Positions 17,799 to 26,328 of a stretch of 64,000 nucleotides of DNA are shown here, piece by piece (position 1 is the stretch's first letter; every line of letters starts with the position of its first letter). The position numbers and the translations under genes were made by a program. Source of the stretch: CAZBEL01 sp964628055 (GTDB lineage Bacteria > Fidelibacterota > Marinisomatia > Marinisomatales > TCS56); contig CAZVNL010000010.1 in NCBI GenBank assembly GCA_964628055.1, forward strand, positions 1-64,000, in the 5' to 3' direction. Under the pieces are notes generated by a model, which did no database searches, was not told the DNA's origin, and saw only the letters and a list, made by a program, of their open reading frames with translations.

Positions 17799-18236
17799 AT
17801 GATGAACTTAATAAAATGGACACCTCGCAAATCACTGGTAACCGATTTCGATCGCATGATTGACGAATTCTTCGAGAACAGTTGGTTTCCGACTTTCAAT
17901 TTGGCTTCCTGGAGTCCCGCTGTGGATATCGAGGAACGGGAAAAGGAATACGTCCTAACCGCCGACATTCCCGGGATGAATAAAAAGGACGTGAAAATCA
18001 CCGTTCGGGACGGTATCCTCACCATTAGTGGTGATCGGAAGGATGAAAAGAAAGAAGAGCAAGGAAATTATTACTACCGGGAGCGTCGCATCGGTTCCTT
18101 CTGCCGTTCTTTCCGCTTGCCTGAGGGGGTGAACGAAGACGAGATACAGGCAAAATTCAAAAACGGGATTCTCACGGTTAACCTGCCAAAAAGTGAAACC
18201 GCCTTACCAATGGAGAAGGAAATCAAAATTTCCTAA
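17799..18236 (+). CDS. hsp20: small heat shock protein Hsp20 (alpha-crystallin family)
   Basis: A 145-residue ATP-independent chaperone that holds unfolding proteins. The N-terminal arm (RKSLVTDFDRMIDEFFE) is followed by the alpha-crystallin domain, with SPAVDIEEREKEYVLTADIP, REGILTI-type strand DGILTISG, RRIGSFCRSFRLPEGVNEDEI and NGILTVNLPK. The last 10 residues hold a weak C-terminal tail (EKEIKIS). AAGGAG lies just upstream; the second Met codon at 17802 has the better spacing (7 nt). It is monocistronic: the gene is divergent from the aminotransferase and ends at a strong terminator. Confidence 0.95.
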   Translation: MMNLIKWTPRKSLVTDFDRMIDEFFENSWFPTFNLASWSPAVDIEEREKEYVLTADIPGMNKKDVKITVRDGILTISGDRKDEKKEEQGNYYYRERRIGSFCRSFRLPEGVNEDEIQAKFKNGILTVNLPKSETALPMEKEIKIS

Positions 18237-18250
18237 TTGCGGAACGCTGG

Positions 18251-18280
18251 AAAAGGGCCTGCGTAAGGCCCTTTTTTTTA
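18251..18280. terminator. intrinsic terminator between hsp20 and the cytochrome operon
   Basis: AAAAGGGCCT (18251-18260) pairs perfectly with AGGCCCTTTT (18266-18275) around the loop GCGTA, followed by a T-run to 18279. The A-run on the left gives a U-tract on the other strand, so it can end transcription from both sides. It separates hsp20 from the convergent outer-membrane barrel gene, whose TAA stop lies in the T-run. Confidence 0.9.
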
Positions 18281-19807
18281 TAGGCGATAATTCAGGCTAA
18301 AATACAGGTAGAATACGGCGTACTTTTTATCCACGATCCAATCCAAAGAACAGGAACCCTGAACCTTGGTAAACAAGGGGTGGTTCAGACTGGCGGAAAA
18401 GGTATGCTGAAAATATTTAGTGAATTGATTTCCATACCCGTACATATACAGCTCGTATTCAAGATGACCGTTACCTGTACCGCCCCAGGGAAAACTATAT
18501 CCCGTCTCCGTGCGTAACCCCTGGATGATCAAGTTCTTGATGTAACTGGATTGAATGGAAAACGAACGCCCATTTTGTCCCGGAACCGAGCCATACCCAA
18601 GGAACGCTAAAATGGCATGGTCGCGCGTGTCCTTGACCTGGCCACGGTAATTGACACCCAGGTTAAACGACCCCAGGCGGTGGTGAGAAAATTGAATGGA
18701 ATTGTAGAAGCCATAGCGCATGGCATCATTAAACAAGGAATCGGGCAAGGTGTTATCCGCCATCAGGTACAGGACCCTCTTCCGTCCTGAGTAGCGACTG
18801 GAAATTACCAGACTGCGCCAGGGACGATAACGAAGCGATATTTGGTTGGAGGTGAATTCAACGGAACGTCTTTTTAAGGGTGGAGTATGGGTGTAGAGGT
18901 CGATGGTCTGATAGGCCGTGAGGGAAAGCGCTTTTCCGAAGTTGGTGCTAAACTTCCCGTACACAAATTCGCGATCCACCTCCACCCCCGCCAGCTGGCG
19001 AATGTAGGCTAAACTGGTAGCCGTCGGGTGGCCTTCGCCTTGGTGCTGAAGATTAACAAAAACCCCCATTTTCTTCACGCGAGTGTTCACTTTCAGCGTC
19101 CCCGGTTCGGGTTGCACCCCGGCCAAAGCTCCTACAGAAAGACGGGATTTTAGGCGCCGGGAGACGAGAATGCCGTCGCTGGCGCCGATACCTGCCAGTT
19201 CCGACGTGTAAACGCGACCAAGTTGGGTAAACCAGGGCTCCCCGCGTTGCCCGAAAGTGATACGGGCCTGGTACAGCGTAAAGGTGTTGTCCTGGAAATT
19301 CTGACGACCATAAGTCCAAAACCTTACCTTCCGCAGTCGTACTCCATATTGCAACACGCCGATGCCGCGTTTATCGGTACCTTTGCCGCTGAATTGGGTG
19401 TGCGTATAACGTAAGGTCACTAACCCTGACTGCGACAACTGAAAAGGTCTTTCCGCTGGTTTTTCCATGCGGGTCACCTCAGGCTCAGGTTCCCGTGTTA
19501 GGACGATGGTAACTAATTTTTCCAGTCGTACGCGATCTCCCAATTGAAAATTTTCCGGCGGACTCAAGGGGCGCGAGACCGAGGACTTGCGGGCGACGTT
19601 CGTAATCACCAACAACCCGACTTCTTCATCTCGACGCCAGACGTGTAACGTATCCCCTACCCGGGCTTCCTGGTCGCTACCCAGATCACAATAGACCTGA
19701 TCCATGGTTAAATAAGTTATGGAGCCTTCAGCGCGAACCTGACGGCGCTCCTGGCCCATTACCAAGCTCATTACCAACAAACCCAGGGTTAAGATTTTCT
19801 TAGTCAC
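18278..19807 (-). CDS. outer-membrane beta-barrel protein, last gene of the multihaem cytochrome operon
   Basis: A 509-residue protein with a signal peptide (TKKILTLGLLVMSLVMGQ), a short periplasmic domain to about residue 110 (VYCDLGSDQEARVGDTLHVWR, ending GDRVRLEKLV), and about 370 residues of alternating amphipathic strands ending in tyrosine-rich YAVFYLYFSLNYRL, as expected of a porin-like barrel. GTG 19807 is the start: it overlaps the stop of the 271-residue cytochrome as GTGACTAA and is preceded by GAGGG. A longer reading frame from 19990 lacks a signal and lies inside the cytochrome gene. Position after three secreted multihaem cytochromes suggests it is the outer-membrane sheath of a porin-cytochrome conduit. 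No sequence similarity to MtrB, PioB or OmbB could be judged by eye. Confidence 0.7.
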   Translation of the reverse strand: MTKKILTLGLLVMSLVMGQERRQVRAEGSITYLTMDQVYCDLGSDQEARVGDTLHVWRRDEEVGLLVITNVARKSSVSRPLSPPENFQLGDRVRLEKLVTIVLTREPEPEVTRMEKPAERPFQLSQSGLVTLRYTHTQFSGKGTDKRGIGVLQYGVRLRKVRFWTYGRQNFQDNTFTLYQARITFGQRGEPWFTQLGRVYTSELAGIGASDGILVSRRLKSRLSVGALAGVQPEPGTLKVNTRVKKMGVFVNLQHQGEGHPTATSLAYIRQLAGVEVDREFVYGKFSTNFGKALSLTAYQTIDLYTHTPPLKRRSVEFTSNQISLRYRPWRSLVISSRYSGRKRVLYLMADNTLPDSLFNDAMRYGFYNSIQFSHHRLGSFNLGVNYRGQVKDTRDHAILAFLGYGSVPGQNGRSFSIQSSYIKNLIIQGLRTETGYSFPWGGTGNGHLEYELYMYGYGNQFTKYFQHTFSASLNHPLFTKVQGSCSLDWIVDKKYAVFYLYFSLNYRL

Positions 19808-20615
19808 CGCCACGCCCTCGGGAATGACAGTCGTAACAAGCGTTACTTTCGTACCGATAATCTCCCTCCTCGTCATGTTTCCGGTCCATCTTGCTCTTTT
19901 CATGCTCATGACAAACGGTGCCTCCTTCCCCCTCCAACCCGCAGGAGAAAATCGTGTAATCACTGGGATCATAATGGCACTCGGTCTCACAGGTACTCCA
20001 TACTCCCCGGTGTGACCCCGAGTAAATAGGGAAGATTAGATCGTGATGGGCCATATCAATGGGAACCCACCTGCGCGTATTGTGACAGAAGATACAATCG
20101 GTATTATCCGTATGATCTCCGGAAGCAATTGGCCCTTGAATTTTCGTGAGGTGACACGTTTCACAAGTCGTATCCATATTGCCCATTAGCGATGGGAAGG
20201 TGCCTCCGTGGCAGGTGCGACAGGCCAGTTGGGCATGGGCTCCCTCCAGGGGGAAAAGGGTCAAGTCGTGCTGACCCCGCCAACCCAGCATCTCCCAGGT
20301 CTCCGGCTCGTGACAGCGACCACAATCCGAACCAAAATCGCCGTTGTGAATATCAAAATGGCAAGTGACACATTCTGGTCGGGCCTCCGAAAAAGCATGT
20401 TGCTCGGTAATCGTAGAACCCGGGTGACACTGGATACACTCGGCTTTACGGTGGCGTTTTAACAGCGGAAAACGGGTCTCATTATGATCGAAAATACGCT
20501 TCGAGGACAGGGGTAGCCAGGCATCCGGCGTATGACAGTCACCACAAGGCCGTTTCGTGACCACATTCTGATCCTGCATAAAAAGAAACCCGAGGATTAA
20601 GAGGAAAACCTTCAA
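19800..20615 (-). CDS. secreted multihaem c-type cytochrome (8 CXXCH plus two unusual motifs)
   Basis: A 271-residue protein with a short signal sequence (KVFLLILGFLFM). Eight CXXCH motifs are present: CGDCH, CIQCH, CVTCH, CGRCH, CRTCH, CETCH, CIFCH and CYDCH. There are also a CX3CH (CETECH) and a CX9CH (Cys-GLEGEGGTV-Cys-His) near the C-terminus. The module H...FPL...H...C-x2-CH occurs twice (FDHNETRFPLLKRH and GQHDLTLFPLEGAH), shared with the two upstream cytochromes. The TTG start is backed by GGAGGGAAGA just upstream and overlaps the upstream stop as TTGA. The C-terminus is charged and Gly-rich. Smallest of the three, it is encoded next to the barrel, so it is a candidate for the haem chain that crosses the outer membrane. 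Confidence 0.88.
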   Translation of the reverse strand: MKVFLLILGFLFMQDQNVVTKRPCGDCHTPDAWLPLSSKRIFDHNETRFPLLKRHRKAECIQCHPGSTITEQHAFSEARPECVTCHFDIHNGDFGSDCGRCHEPETWEMLGWRGQHDLTLFPLEGAHAQLACRTCHGGTFPSLMGNMDTTCETCHLTKIQGPIASGDHTDNTDCIFCHNTRRWVPIDMAHHDLIFPIYSGSHRGVWSTCETECHYDPSDYTIFSCGLEGEGGTVCHEHEKSKMDRKHDEEGDYRYESNACYDCHSRGRGGD

Positions 20616-22666
20616 TCTTCCCTCCAGTCAGGCTTCGGTCGCAAGTGTCTTCGCCAGTCCTGTCGGGAGTTTAAATCACCCCCACAATCATCCTCGCTCC
20701 CGTTGGGATGGCAGTTGACACATTGCGGATCATCCGGGGCATTAGCGTTGTAGGTATAAGTCGTCCCGCCCACCGTGCACGAGACCCAGGAGCCGTCCTC
20801 GAAGTGTTCCGAATCAATCCCCTGGTGGCAGGGGCTGAGGGTACAGGTAAAGGTAGGCGCCTGATAGGGATCGGCATGGCAGCTCTCACAAGTTTCAGCC
20901 TGCTCATCCTGGTGACCGTTAGGGGCAATAGGAAAACTGTGATCAAAGGTTGCGTCCTGCCAGTTGCTGGTAGAGTTATGACAGGTCTCGCACACCGTCC
21001 CAAACCCCGAGGCTTCGTGGGGGGGATTCGTCGTGGCGTTGTAATCATCCAAGTGACAGTCTACACAACCCGTCGTAATCCCCGTATGATCGAAAACGGC
21101 CCCTTCCCAGGTTTCCGTACTTAAATGACACCGGTCGCAGACTAAACTGAAGCCCGAGGCCTCGGAATGGGGCGGGTCCGTCGTGGCATTGTAATCTGGC
21201 AAATGACAAGACACACAATCCAGGGTTAAAGAATGATCATAATATTGGGGGCTCCAACCGAAAGCAGTATGGCAGAGTATACATTGATCCGCCGGATAAC
21301 CGTAATCGTTGTGATTGGGGTCGGTAGTGGAATTGAAATCGTCTAAATGACAGGCGCTATTCTCACAACGGTTCGGGGTATTGTTATATTGATCGTTCAC
21401 ATGACAGGCGGCACACGCCACCGGCACGTGTAATCCCTCCAGACCAAAACCCGTCTGGAGAAGCGTGTGACTAAAATTAGCAATACTCCAAGCCGTGGTT
21501 TCATGGCACAGGGCGCATTCCGTACCAATATTGTCATTGGTATGAGGCGGACTCAGGGCTTCGGTATGCTCGATTAAATGGCAATCAGCACAGGGTGTGG
21601 CGGCTACCTTGTCGTGGTCGAACAAGAGGTCCGCCCAACTGATCGTATTGTGGCAGGCTTCACAGTCTCGGGCGATGTTGTGGCTGGGGTGGTCAAAGTT
21701 AGAACTGGTCCAGTTGGTTTGGGCCAGCCCTCCTGGCTGATGACATTCGGTGCAGGCCGTGGGCAAATCGTAAATATCGTTCGCGTGGCACTGATTACAA
21801 TCAACGGTTTGATGACTGCCCGTGAGAGCAAATTCCGTGAGGTCGTGGTCGATCTCAGCATCCTCCCAGGTTTCAGTGGTGTGGCAGATCTCGCACTCTT
21901 CTACAAATTGAGCGCTAGCCGTGTGGTCGGGCGCATCAACCTGGTTTTTGGTCTCTTCCCAATCGGTTTGATGACAAGACCAGCAATCATCCGGTGCTTT
22001 CCGACCCCAATCCTGGTGACATCCCGCACAGTCTGCTTCCCGGTGGGCACCCGTAAGGGGGTAGAGTGTCTGGAGGTCATGGTCAAACGTAGCCGGCTGC
22101 CAGACGGCTTTCTGGATGGGATGGCAAGTTTCGCAATCGGGACCAAGCTGTACCACGACATGGGAAGGATCGGTCGTCTCCTCGTACGTTTTTCGATGAC
22201 AACCCCAGCAGTCGGTAGGGACGACGTCAAAGCGAATCATGGGGCGTTCCCGGTGGCAATCTTCACAGGCAATTCGACGATGAGCCCCCAAAAGGGGAAA
22301 ACGGGTGGTCTCGTGGTTAAAGGTTCGGGAGGTTACCTGCCAGGAGTCAAACCCATGGCACTGCCTACAGTCATTCCCCAACGTAGTGTTATGTACGTCT
22401 AAATGGCAGGAATTGCATTCCGTTTTTTCTATTTGAAACTGGTGTTTCTCCTTTACGGTTGTCCCCTTATGACAGGTCTTACAGGGTTGGATCTGGTGGC
22501 TACCCTGCAAGGGAAAGGAGGTTTCCCGATGGTCGAACCGGGCCAATTCCAGGCGTTGCCACCCCAAAGGACCATGACAATCAGCGCACGAATAACCGGG
22601 CACCTGCAATCCCGGCTCCTGTTGGGCGAAAACGGCTGTTGCCAGAATGAGCCACAGGCCGACCAT
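20612..22666 (-). CDS. large multihaem c-type cytochrome, 25 potential haems
   Basis: A 684-residue secreted protein (signal MVGLWLILATAVFAQQ). I count 23 CXXCH motifs and two CX4CH motifs (CENSACH and CTLSPCH), one haem per about 27 residues. The N-terminal half repeats the module [FI][DN]H-x-xT-x-[FY]PL-x-G-[SA]H-x5-C-x2-CH. The C-terminal half has a different, younger-looking repeat, CHL-x-D[YF]N[AS]TT[DN]P-x-H, at least three times. There is almost no non-haem domain, so it should act as a long electron wire in the periplasm or outside the cell. It is transcribed with the 17-haem and 8-haem cytochromes with TAATG-style overlaps. Confidence 0.93.
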   Translation of the reverse strand: MVGLWLILATAVFAQQEPGLQVPGYSCADCHGPLGWQRLELARFDHRETSFPLQGSHQIQPCKTCHKGTTVKEKHQFQIEKTECNSCHLDVHNTTLGNDCRQCHGFDSWQVTSRTFNHETTRFPLLGAHRRIACEDCHRERPMIRFDVVPTDCWGCHRKTYEETTDPSHVVVQLGPDCETCHPIQKAVWQPATFDHDLQTLYPLTGAHREADCAGCHQDWGRKAPDDCWSCHQTDWEETKNQVDAPDHTASAQFVEECEICHTTETWEDAEIDHDLTEFALTGSHQTVDCNQCHANDIYDLPTACTECHQPGGLAQTNWTSSNFDHPSHNIARDCEACHNTISWADLLFDHDKVAATPCADCHLIEHTEALSPPHTNDNIGTECALCHETTAWSIANFSHTLLQTGFGLEGLHVPVACAACHVNDQYNNTPNRCENSACHLDDFNSTTDPNHNDYGYPADQCILCHTAFGWSPQYYDHSLTLDCVSCHLPDYNATTDPPHSEASGFSLVCDRCHLSTETWEGAVFDHTGITTGCVDCHLDDYNATTNPPHEASGFGTVCETCHNSTSNWQDATFDHSFPIAPNGHQDEQAETCESCHADPYQAPTFTCTLSPCHQGIDSEHFEDGSWVSCTVGGTTYTYNANAPDDPQCVNCHPNGSEDDCGGDLNSRQDWRRHLRPKPDWRED

Positions 22667-24078
22667 TAGCGAATCTCCCCAGTCAAAGTATGGCAGTCCT
22701 CACAGCGGTGGGGTACGGGGTAATAGCGTGCGTAAACGCCCCCGGCATCCTGCTCGGTTTCATGACATTTGGCACAGGCAACATTACGATGTTTACCATC
22801 AAGCGGAAAAGCAGTCTGTTGATGATCCAAAACTATCTTTTTAAAAGACTGGGTCGTATGACAGGATTGACAGGCATTTTCATAATGCGTGCTGAATTGG
22901 TTGCGGTGCACATCCCGGTGGCAAGTCTCACACCGATTCTCTTTCCAGGTGAACCGTGTGGTGGTCACGCCAGCTCGCGGTTCGAAGGGTTTATGACATT
23001 GAATGCACGGGATCGCCAGGTGGCCACCATCCAATACAAACCGCGTCTCCTGATGCTGCGCCAGGGTAAAGGTGGTGGGCTTAAAACCTTGAACGGTATG
23101 ACAGGCCCCACAATCGCCCCCATCCTTGCGATTGGCAAATTGACCATAATGACGGTCCTCGTGACAGGCGGTGCAGGATAAATAACGCGGCAATTGCTTT
23201 AAATCAGGTTTGTGGCACTGGGTGCATTTAACCTTATCGTGCTTGCCTACGAGGGGGTATTTAGTCTTCGCGTGATCAAAGGGAATCAGATCCTTTTTCC
23301 AATTCTTAGTGGTGTGGCAGGTATTACACTTGTTGCCATAAGTGCCGTTGTGTTGATCTTTATGACAGTTCAGGCAGGAATTAAAAGCCAAGCCCGTTAA
23401 TTGTTTCACCGGCGGAGTGCGGGTGGCGTCCAGTTTATGACATTTTTCACAGGCCACTTTTTGATGCGCCCCGGTGAGGGCAAACTTGGCCTGCTGATGG
23501 TCGAAAACAGCGGCAGCCTTTTGCCAACTTTCCGTGGTATGACAGGTAGTACACTGCGGGGACACCTCACCCCGGTGTACATCGGTATGACAGGCATTAC
23601 ACTTGCGGCTGAGCCCTAAAAACGTGCGATCTAAAACCGGGAAACGAGTATATTTTTGCGCCCACGCGATCACGGAGGTATCTTTAATAAAGGCCCGCTT
23701 ATGGCATTCATTGCACTTTGGTTTCTGGTGCCCGCCTGTTAACGGGTACCCCGTTTTATCATGATCGAAAGTGTTAATATCCTTAGGCCAGTAGACTAAC
23801 TCAAAAGCGCGGCCATTGTGGTCGGAATGGCAGTCCCCGCAGGCGCTTTTTTTATCCGCATGATAACCCCGGTTCTGGTCAATGCGCTCTTTCAAGGGTG
23901 TGTGGCACACAACGCAACCGTCGGAGAGCTCTTTTTTCCTCAGTTCATGACACTGAACGCAATTGGTAGTACCCTCTAGATCAGCATGGTACTTAGACAA
24001 TTTACCAGGTGAAAACTGTGCCGGCAGCACGCAGAGGAGCAAAGCGAATAGTAGGCAGGCGCAGCGTGGGGGACTCAT
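22666..24078 (-). CDS. multihaem c-type cytochrome with 17 CXXCH motifs
   Basis: A 470-residue secreted cytochrome. The signal peptide is CACLLFALLLCVLPAQ. Seventeen CXXCH motifs begin at CVQCH and end at CEDCH near the C-terminus. The spacer module FDH-x-x-[TA]-x-[YF]-[PA]L-x-G-x-H-x5-C-x2-CH recurs about five times, so the protein probably grew by internal duplication and shares ancestry with the next two gene products. It is Lys-rich, unlike the acidic 25-haem protein, which would favour an electrostatic contact between the two. Its ATG follows the flavoprotein stop codon with no gap (TGAATG), and it is the first periplasmic carrier after the membrane module. Confidence 0.93.
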   Translation of the reverse strand: MSPPRCACLLFALLLCVLPAQFSPGKLSKYHADLEGTTNCVQCHELRKKELSDGCVVCHTPLKERIDQNRGYHADKKSACGDCHSDHNGRAFELVYWPKDINTFDHDKTGYPLTGGHQKPKCNECHKRAFIKDTSVIAWAQKYTRFPVLDRTFLGLSRKCNACHTDVHRGEVSPQCTTCHTTESWQKAAAVFDHQQAKFALTGAHQKVACEKCHKLDATRTPPVKQLTGLAFNSCLNCHKDQHNGTYGNKCNTCHTTKNWKKDLIPFDHAKTKYPLVGKHDKVKCTQCHKPDLKQLPRYLSCTACHEDRHYGQFANRKDGGDCGACHTVQGFKPTTFTLAQHQETRFVLDGGHLAIPCIQCHKPFEPRAGVTTTRFTWKENRCETCHRDVHRNQFSTHYENACQSCHTTQSFKKIVLDHQQTAFPLDGKHRNVACAKCHETEQDAGGVYARYYPVPHRCEDCHTLTGEIR

Positions 24079-25386
24079 TCAGACCTTTGCTTCGACTTTT
24101 TTCCCAAATTCTATTCCTATGGCGTTTAGCAGAGGAAATGGCAGTTCTCCTCCAGCAAAAATGAACACATAATCATTCTCTATTTGAACCGCTTGGCCCT
24201 CCTGCTCTAACCGAACCGATTCAGGTGTGATTTCTTTTACATTCGAGTTGAATAGCGCCTGCAATTTCTTCTCTTTTAGGAAGCGTTGGATATTCTGCTC
24301 ATTGTGGGCTTTTAGACGGAAAAAATTCGGTTTTCGGTAGGAAATGGTAACCCGATTCCCGGGTTGACTGGCGAGCCCGATGGAAGCTTCGATGGCGCTG
24401 TCTCCCCCGCCCACTACGAGTAGCTTTTGTTCCTGGTAAGACTCAGCGTCTATCAACTTGTACATAACCTTGCTGAGATCCTCACCGGGCACCCCTAACT
24501 TCCGCGGTGTCCCCCGGCGACCCAAAGCTAAAATCACCTTCTTAGCCCTGAAAGTCCCGCGGTTACATTGCACGTCAAAACCACCATCCAAGGAACGCAC
24601 TCCCGTTAACTTATGCTTGGTCTTTAAAAGCAATTGTTGACGCTCAATGATCGTCTCCCAGATATCTAAAAGCTCTTCCTTGGTATATTCTTCCTTATCC
24701 AGCCTGCCATAGAGGGGAAGCTCTACCGGTTGGACCAAAGTCAGTTTTTTGCGCGGATATTGCAGGATAGTCCCGCCAGGAAGGTCCTGATCCACCACAA
24801 GGTATTTAAGGTCCAATTCCTTCGCCCGCAAGGCAGCCGAGAGACCCGAAGGGCCAGCCCCCACAATGACGATATCAAATTCGTTCGGATGCGGCTTTTC
24901 GATAACTTCGTGAATATGACTCACCGCCCGCACTCCATGGCCAATGGCGTTACGAATCAAGGCCAAACCGCTGAGTTCACCGATGATGTACACCCCGGGG
25001 ATCGTAGACTCGAAATGCTCCGTCAAGCGCGGGATATCTTCCCGTTCACTAATGTCCCCCAATCCAATCTCAATCGCCCTTACGGGACAGTTTTCGGCGC
25101 AGAGGCCATGACCGACACAGTGACTTCCGTTTACAATAGTGGACTTACCGTTAATGATCCCTAACACATCCCCTTCCGGACAGGAGTCCACACAAATCCC
25201 GCAACCAATACACGCTGACTGGTTGATGATGGGATGTTGCAACAGGGGTTTGGCCTGACCCTTTTCCGTGGTTTTTTTGAGGCGCGCCCGCGTCCGTCGT
25301 TCTTTACGTCTCATGCTGAGGATATACGGCACAAGAAACAATAAAATAATCGTGAGACCGATGGCGAAGGTTATAAGGGTTTCCAT
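24079..25386 (-). CDS. membrane-anchored ferredoxin/flavoprotein oxidoreductase (TrxR-like fold)
   Basis: A 435-residue fusion. Residues 1-25 are a transmembrane anchor followed by a basic stretch (RRKERRTRARLKK), placing the rest in the cytoplasm. Residues 55-105 are a double-cluster ferredoxin domain: C59, C62, C65, C69 form a normal CX2CX2CX3C, while the second site has C90, H93, C96, C100, so one Cys is His. Residues 168-430 form a two-nucleotide-binding flavoprotein: GAGPSGLSAA (FAD) and GGGDSAIEAS at 326-335 (NAD(P)H). The thioredoxin reductase CxxC centre is absent, so it should pass electrons to iron-sulphur clusters rather than to a disulfide. It lies between the di-haem membrane protein and the cytochromes. 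It could feed or draw NAD(P)H electrons at the membrane. Confidence 0.85.
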   Translation of the reverse strand: METLITFAIGLTIILLFLVPYILSMRRKERRTRARLKKTTEKGQAKPLLQHPIINQSACIGCGICVDSCPEGDVLGIINGKSTIVNGSHCVGHGLCAENCPVRAIEIGLGDISEREDIPRLTEHFESTIPGVYIIGELSGLALIRNAIGHGVRAVSHIHEVIEKPHPNEFDIVIVGAGPSGLSAALRAKELDLKYLVVDQDLPGGTILQYPRKKLTLVQPVELPLYGRLDKEEYTKEELLDIWETIIERQQLLLKTKHKLTGVRSLDGGFDVQCNRGTFRAKKVILALGRRGTPRKLGVPGEDLSKVMYKLIDAESYQEQKLLVVGGGDSAIEASIGLASQPGNRVTISYRKPNFFRLKAHNEQNIQRFLKEKKLQALFNSNVKEITPESVRLEQEGQAVQIENDYVFIFAGGELPFPLLNAIGIEFGKKVEAKV

Positions 25387-25391
25387 GTCCT

Positions 25392-26264
25392 CTATACCAA
25401 CCAGGTAAAACCCAGAGTCACAGCTACGATCACGTGGATAATCATGATTACGATCATGGTATAGGCAAACGGTTTATGGATAACGTGCCAGTAATGGAAC
25501 AACTGATGGGCTGCATTCCAGAAGGCAATTTGACGAGCGATCTTCACTCGTTTGTGCAGCGCCTTGCGGAATCCGCGAATTTGACCTCGTGGAATGTGAG
25601 TCGAGTCCATAATCCGTCGCGTAACTTTACGCTGTTTTAGCTGGCCAATAATGTCCAATGAAAGGACGGTGAAGAAACCTAACATCCCCCGCTTCTTGAT
25701 TTTCTCCACCCCAGCCATTTTCTCGATAAGGTTCAGTTGCTCTTCTGAGAGATGGTACTTTTCCACCAGGTGGGCCGTCATTTTGTGCTGTTCACTTTCA
25801 AATTCTTTCATGCTCATTTCCCGTCCACTCACCCGCCGGGGGATTTTGATGTAAATATAGCGGCCAATAAAACCACTCAAGGCCACCGCCACCATGGACC
25901 AATAGGAAACAGACACCAAGCCACCGAATTTGAAGCTCGTGTGGAGAGTCACCAAAATAGGACCGGTGATTCCCAAGAAAATATGGTAATTCAACCAGGT
26001 GGGGAGTTTCCCCCACTTACGAAAAAAACGCACCCTCTTTCGCAGGGAATACGAAAACATGATAATCATCATGAGACTACCGACAAGTCCCAAGCCGTGG
26101 CCATAAGTACCCCCCGGTTTCCACATTTTATGAAAGGAACCCAAGTGGGGGCGTTCAATTTGCGGTGTCAGGTAATAATGGCCGGCCTGCTGTAACGTGA
26201 TAGCGACGATTCCCAGAACAAGCAAACTCATTATGATGAGTATAATTTTATGAACGAACTTCAT
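25392..26264 (-). CDS. inner-membrane di-haem b-type cytochrome-like protein
   Basis: A 290-residue membrane protein, first gene of the cytochrome operon. Predicted membrane segments are near residues 6-26, 56-73, 92-112, 119-138 and 266-289, with a charged, helical cytoplasmic loop of about 110 residues (140-250). Two His pairs, H94/H108 and H263/H277, are each 14 residues apart within or at membrane helices, the spacing of ferric reductase/NOX-type and cytochrome b561-like proteins that hold two b haems across the membrane. It therefore probably carries electrons between a cytoplasmic donor or quinol and periplasmic cytochromes. The flavoprotein gene starts 5 nt downstream. The haem assignment is an inference from His spacing. 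Confidence 0.7.
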   Translation of the reverse strand: MKFVHKIILIIMSLLVLGIVAITLQQAGHYYLTPQIERPHLGSFHKMWKPGGTYGHGLGLVGSLMMIIMFSYSLRKRVRFFRKWGKLPTWLNYHIFLGITGPILVTLHTSFKFGGLVSVSYWSMVAVALSGFIGRYIYIKIPRRVSGREMSMKEFESEQHKMTAHLVEKYHLSEEQLNLIEKMAGVEKIKKRGMLGFFTVLSLDIIGQLKQRKVTRRIMDSTHIPRGQIRGFRKALHKRVKIARQIAFWNAAHQLFHYWHVIHKPFAYTMIVIMIIHVIVAVTLGFTWLV

Positions 26265-26328
26265 CTATTAGTCGGGTTTCCTTGGGGCGCGTATATTACG
26301 CAACAACATTGGGAAAAAATGAAGCGCT

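Noticed and set aside
19808..19990. Longer N-terminus for the outer-membrane barrel protein
   Set aside because: The extension lies inside the cytochrome gene and hides the signal peptide that starts at GTG 19807.
21578..22402. A 274-codon plus-strand frame opposite the 25-haem cytochrome
   Set aside because: It mirrors the repeated CXXCH codons of the opposite strand and has no start context or domain.
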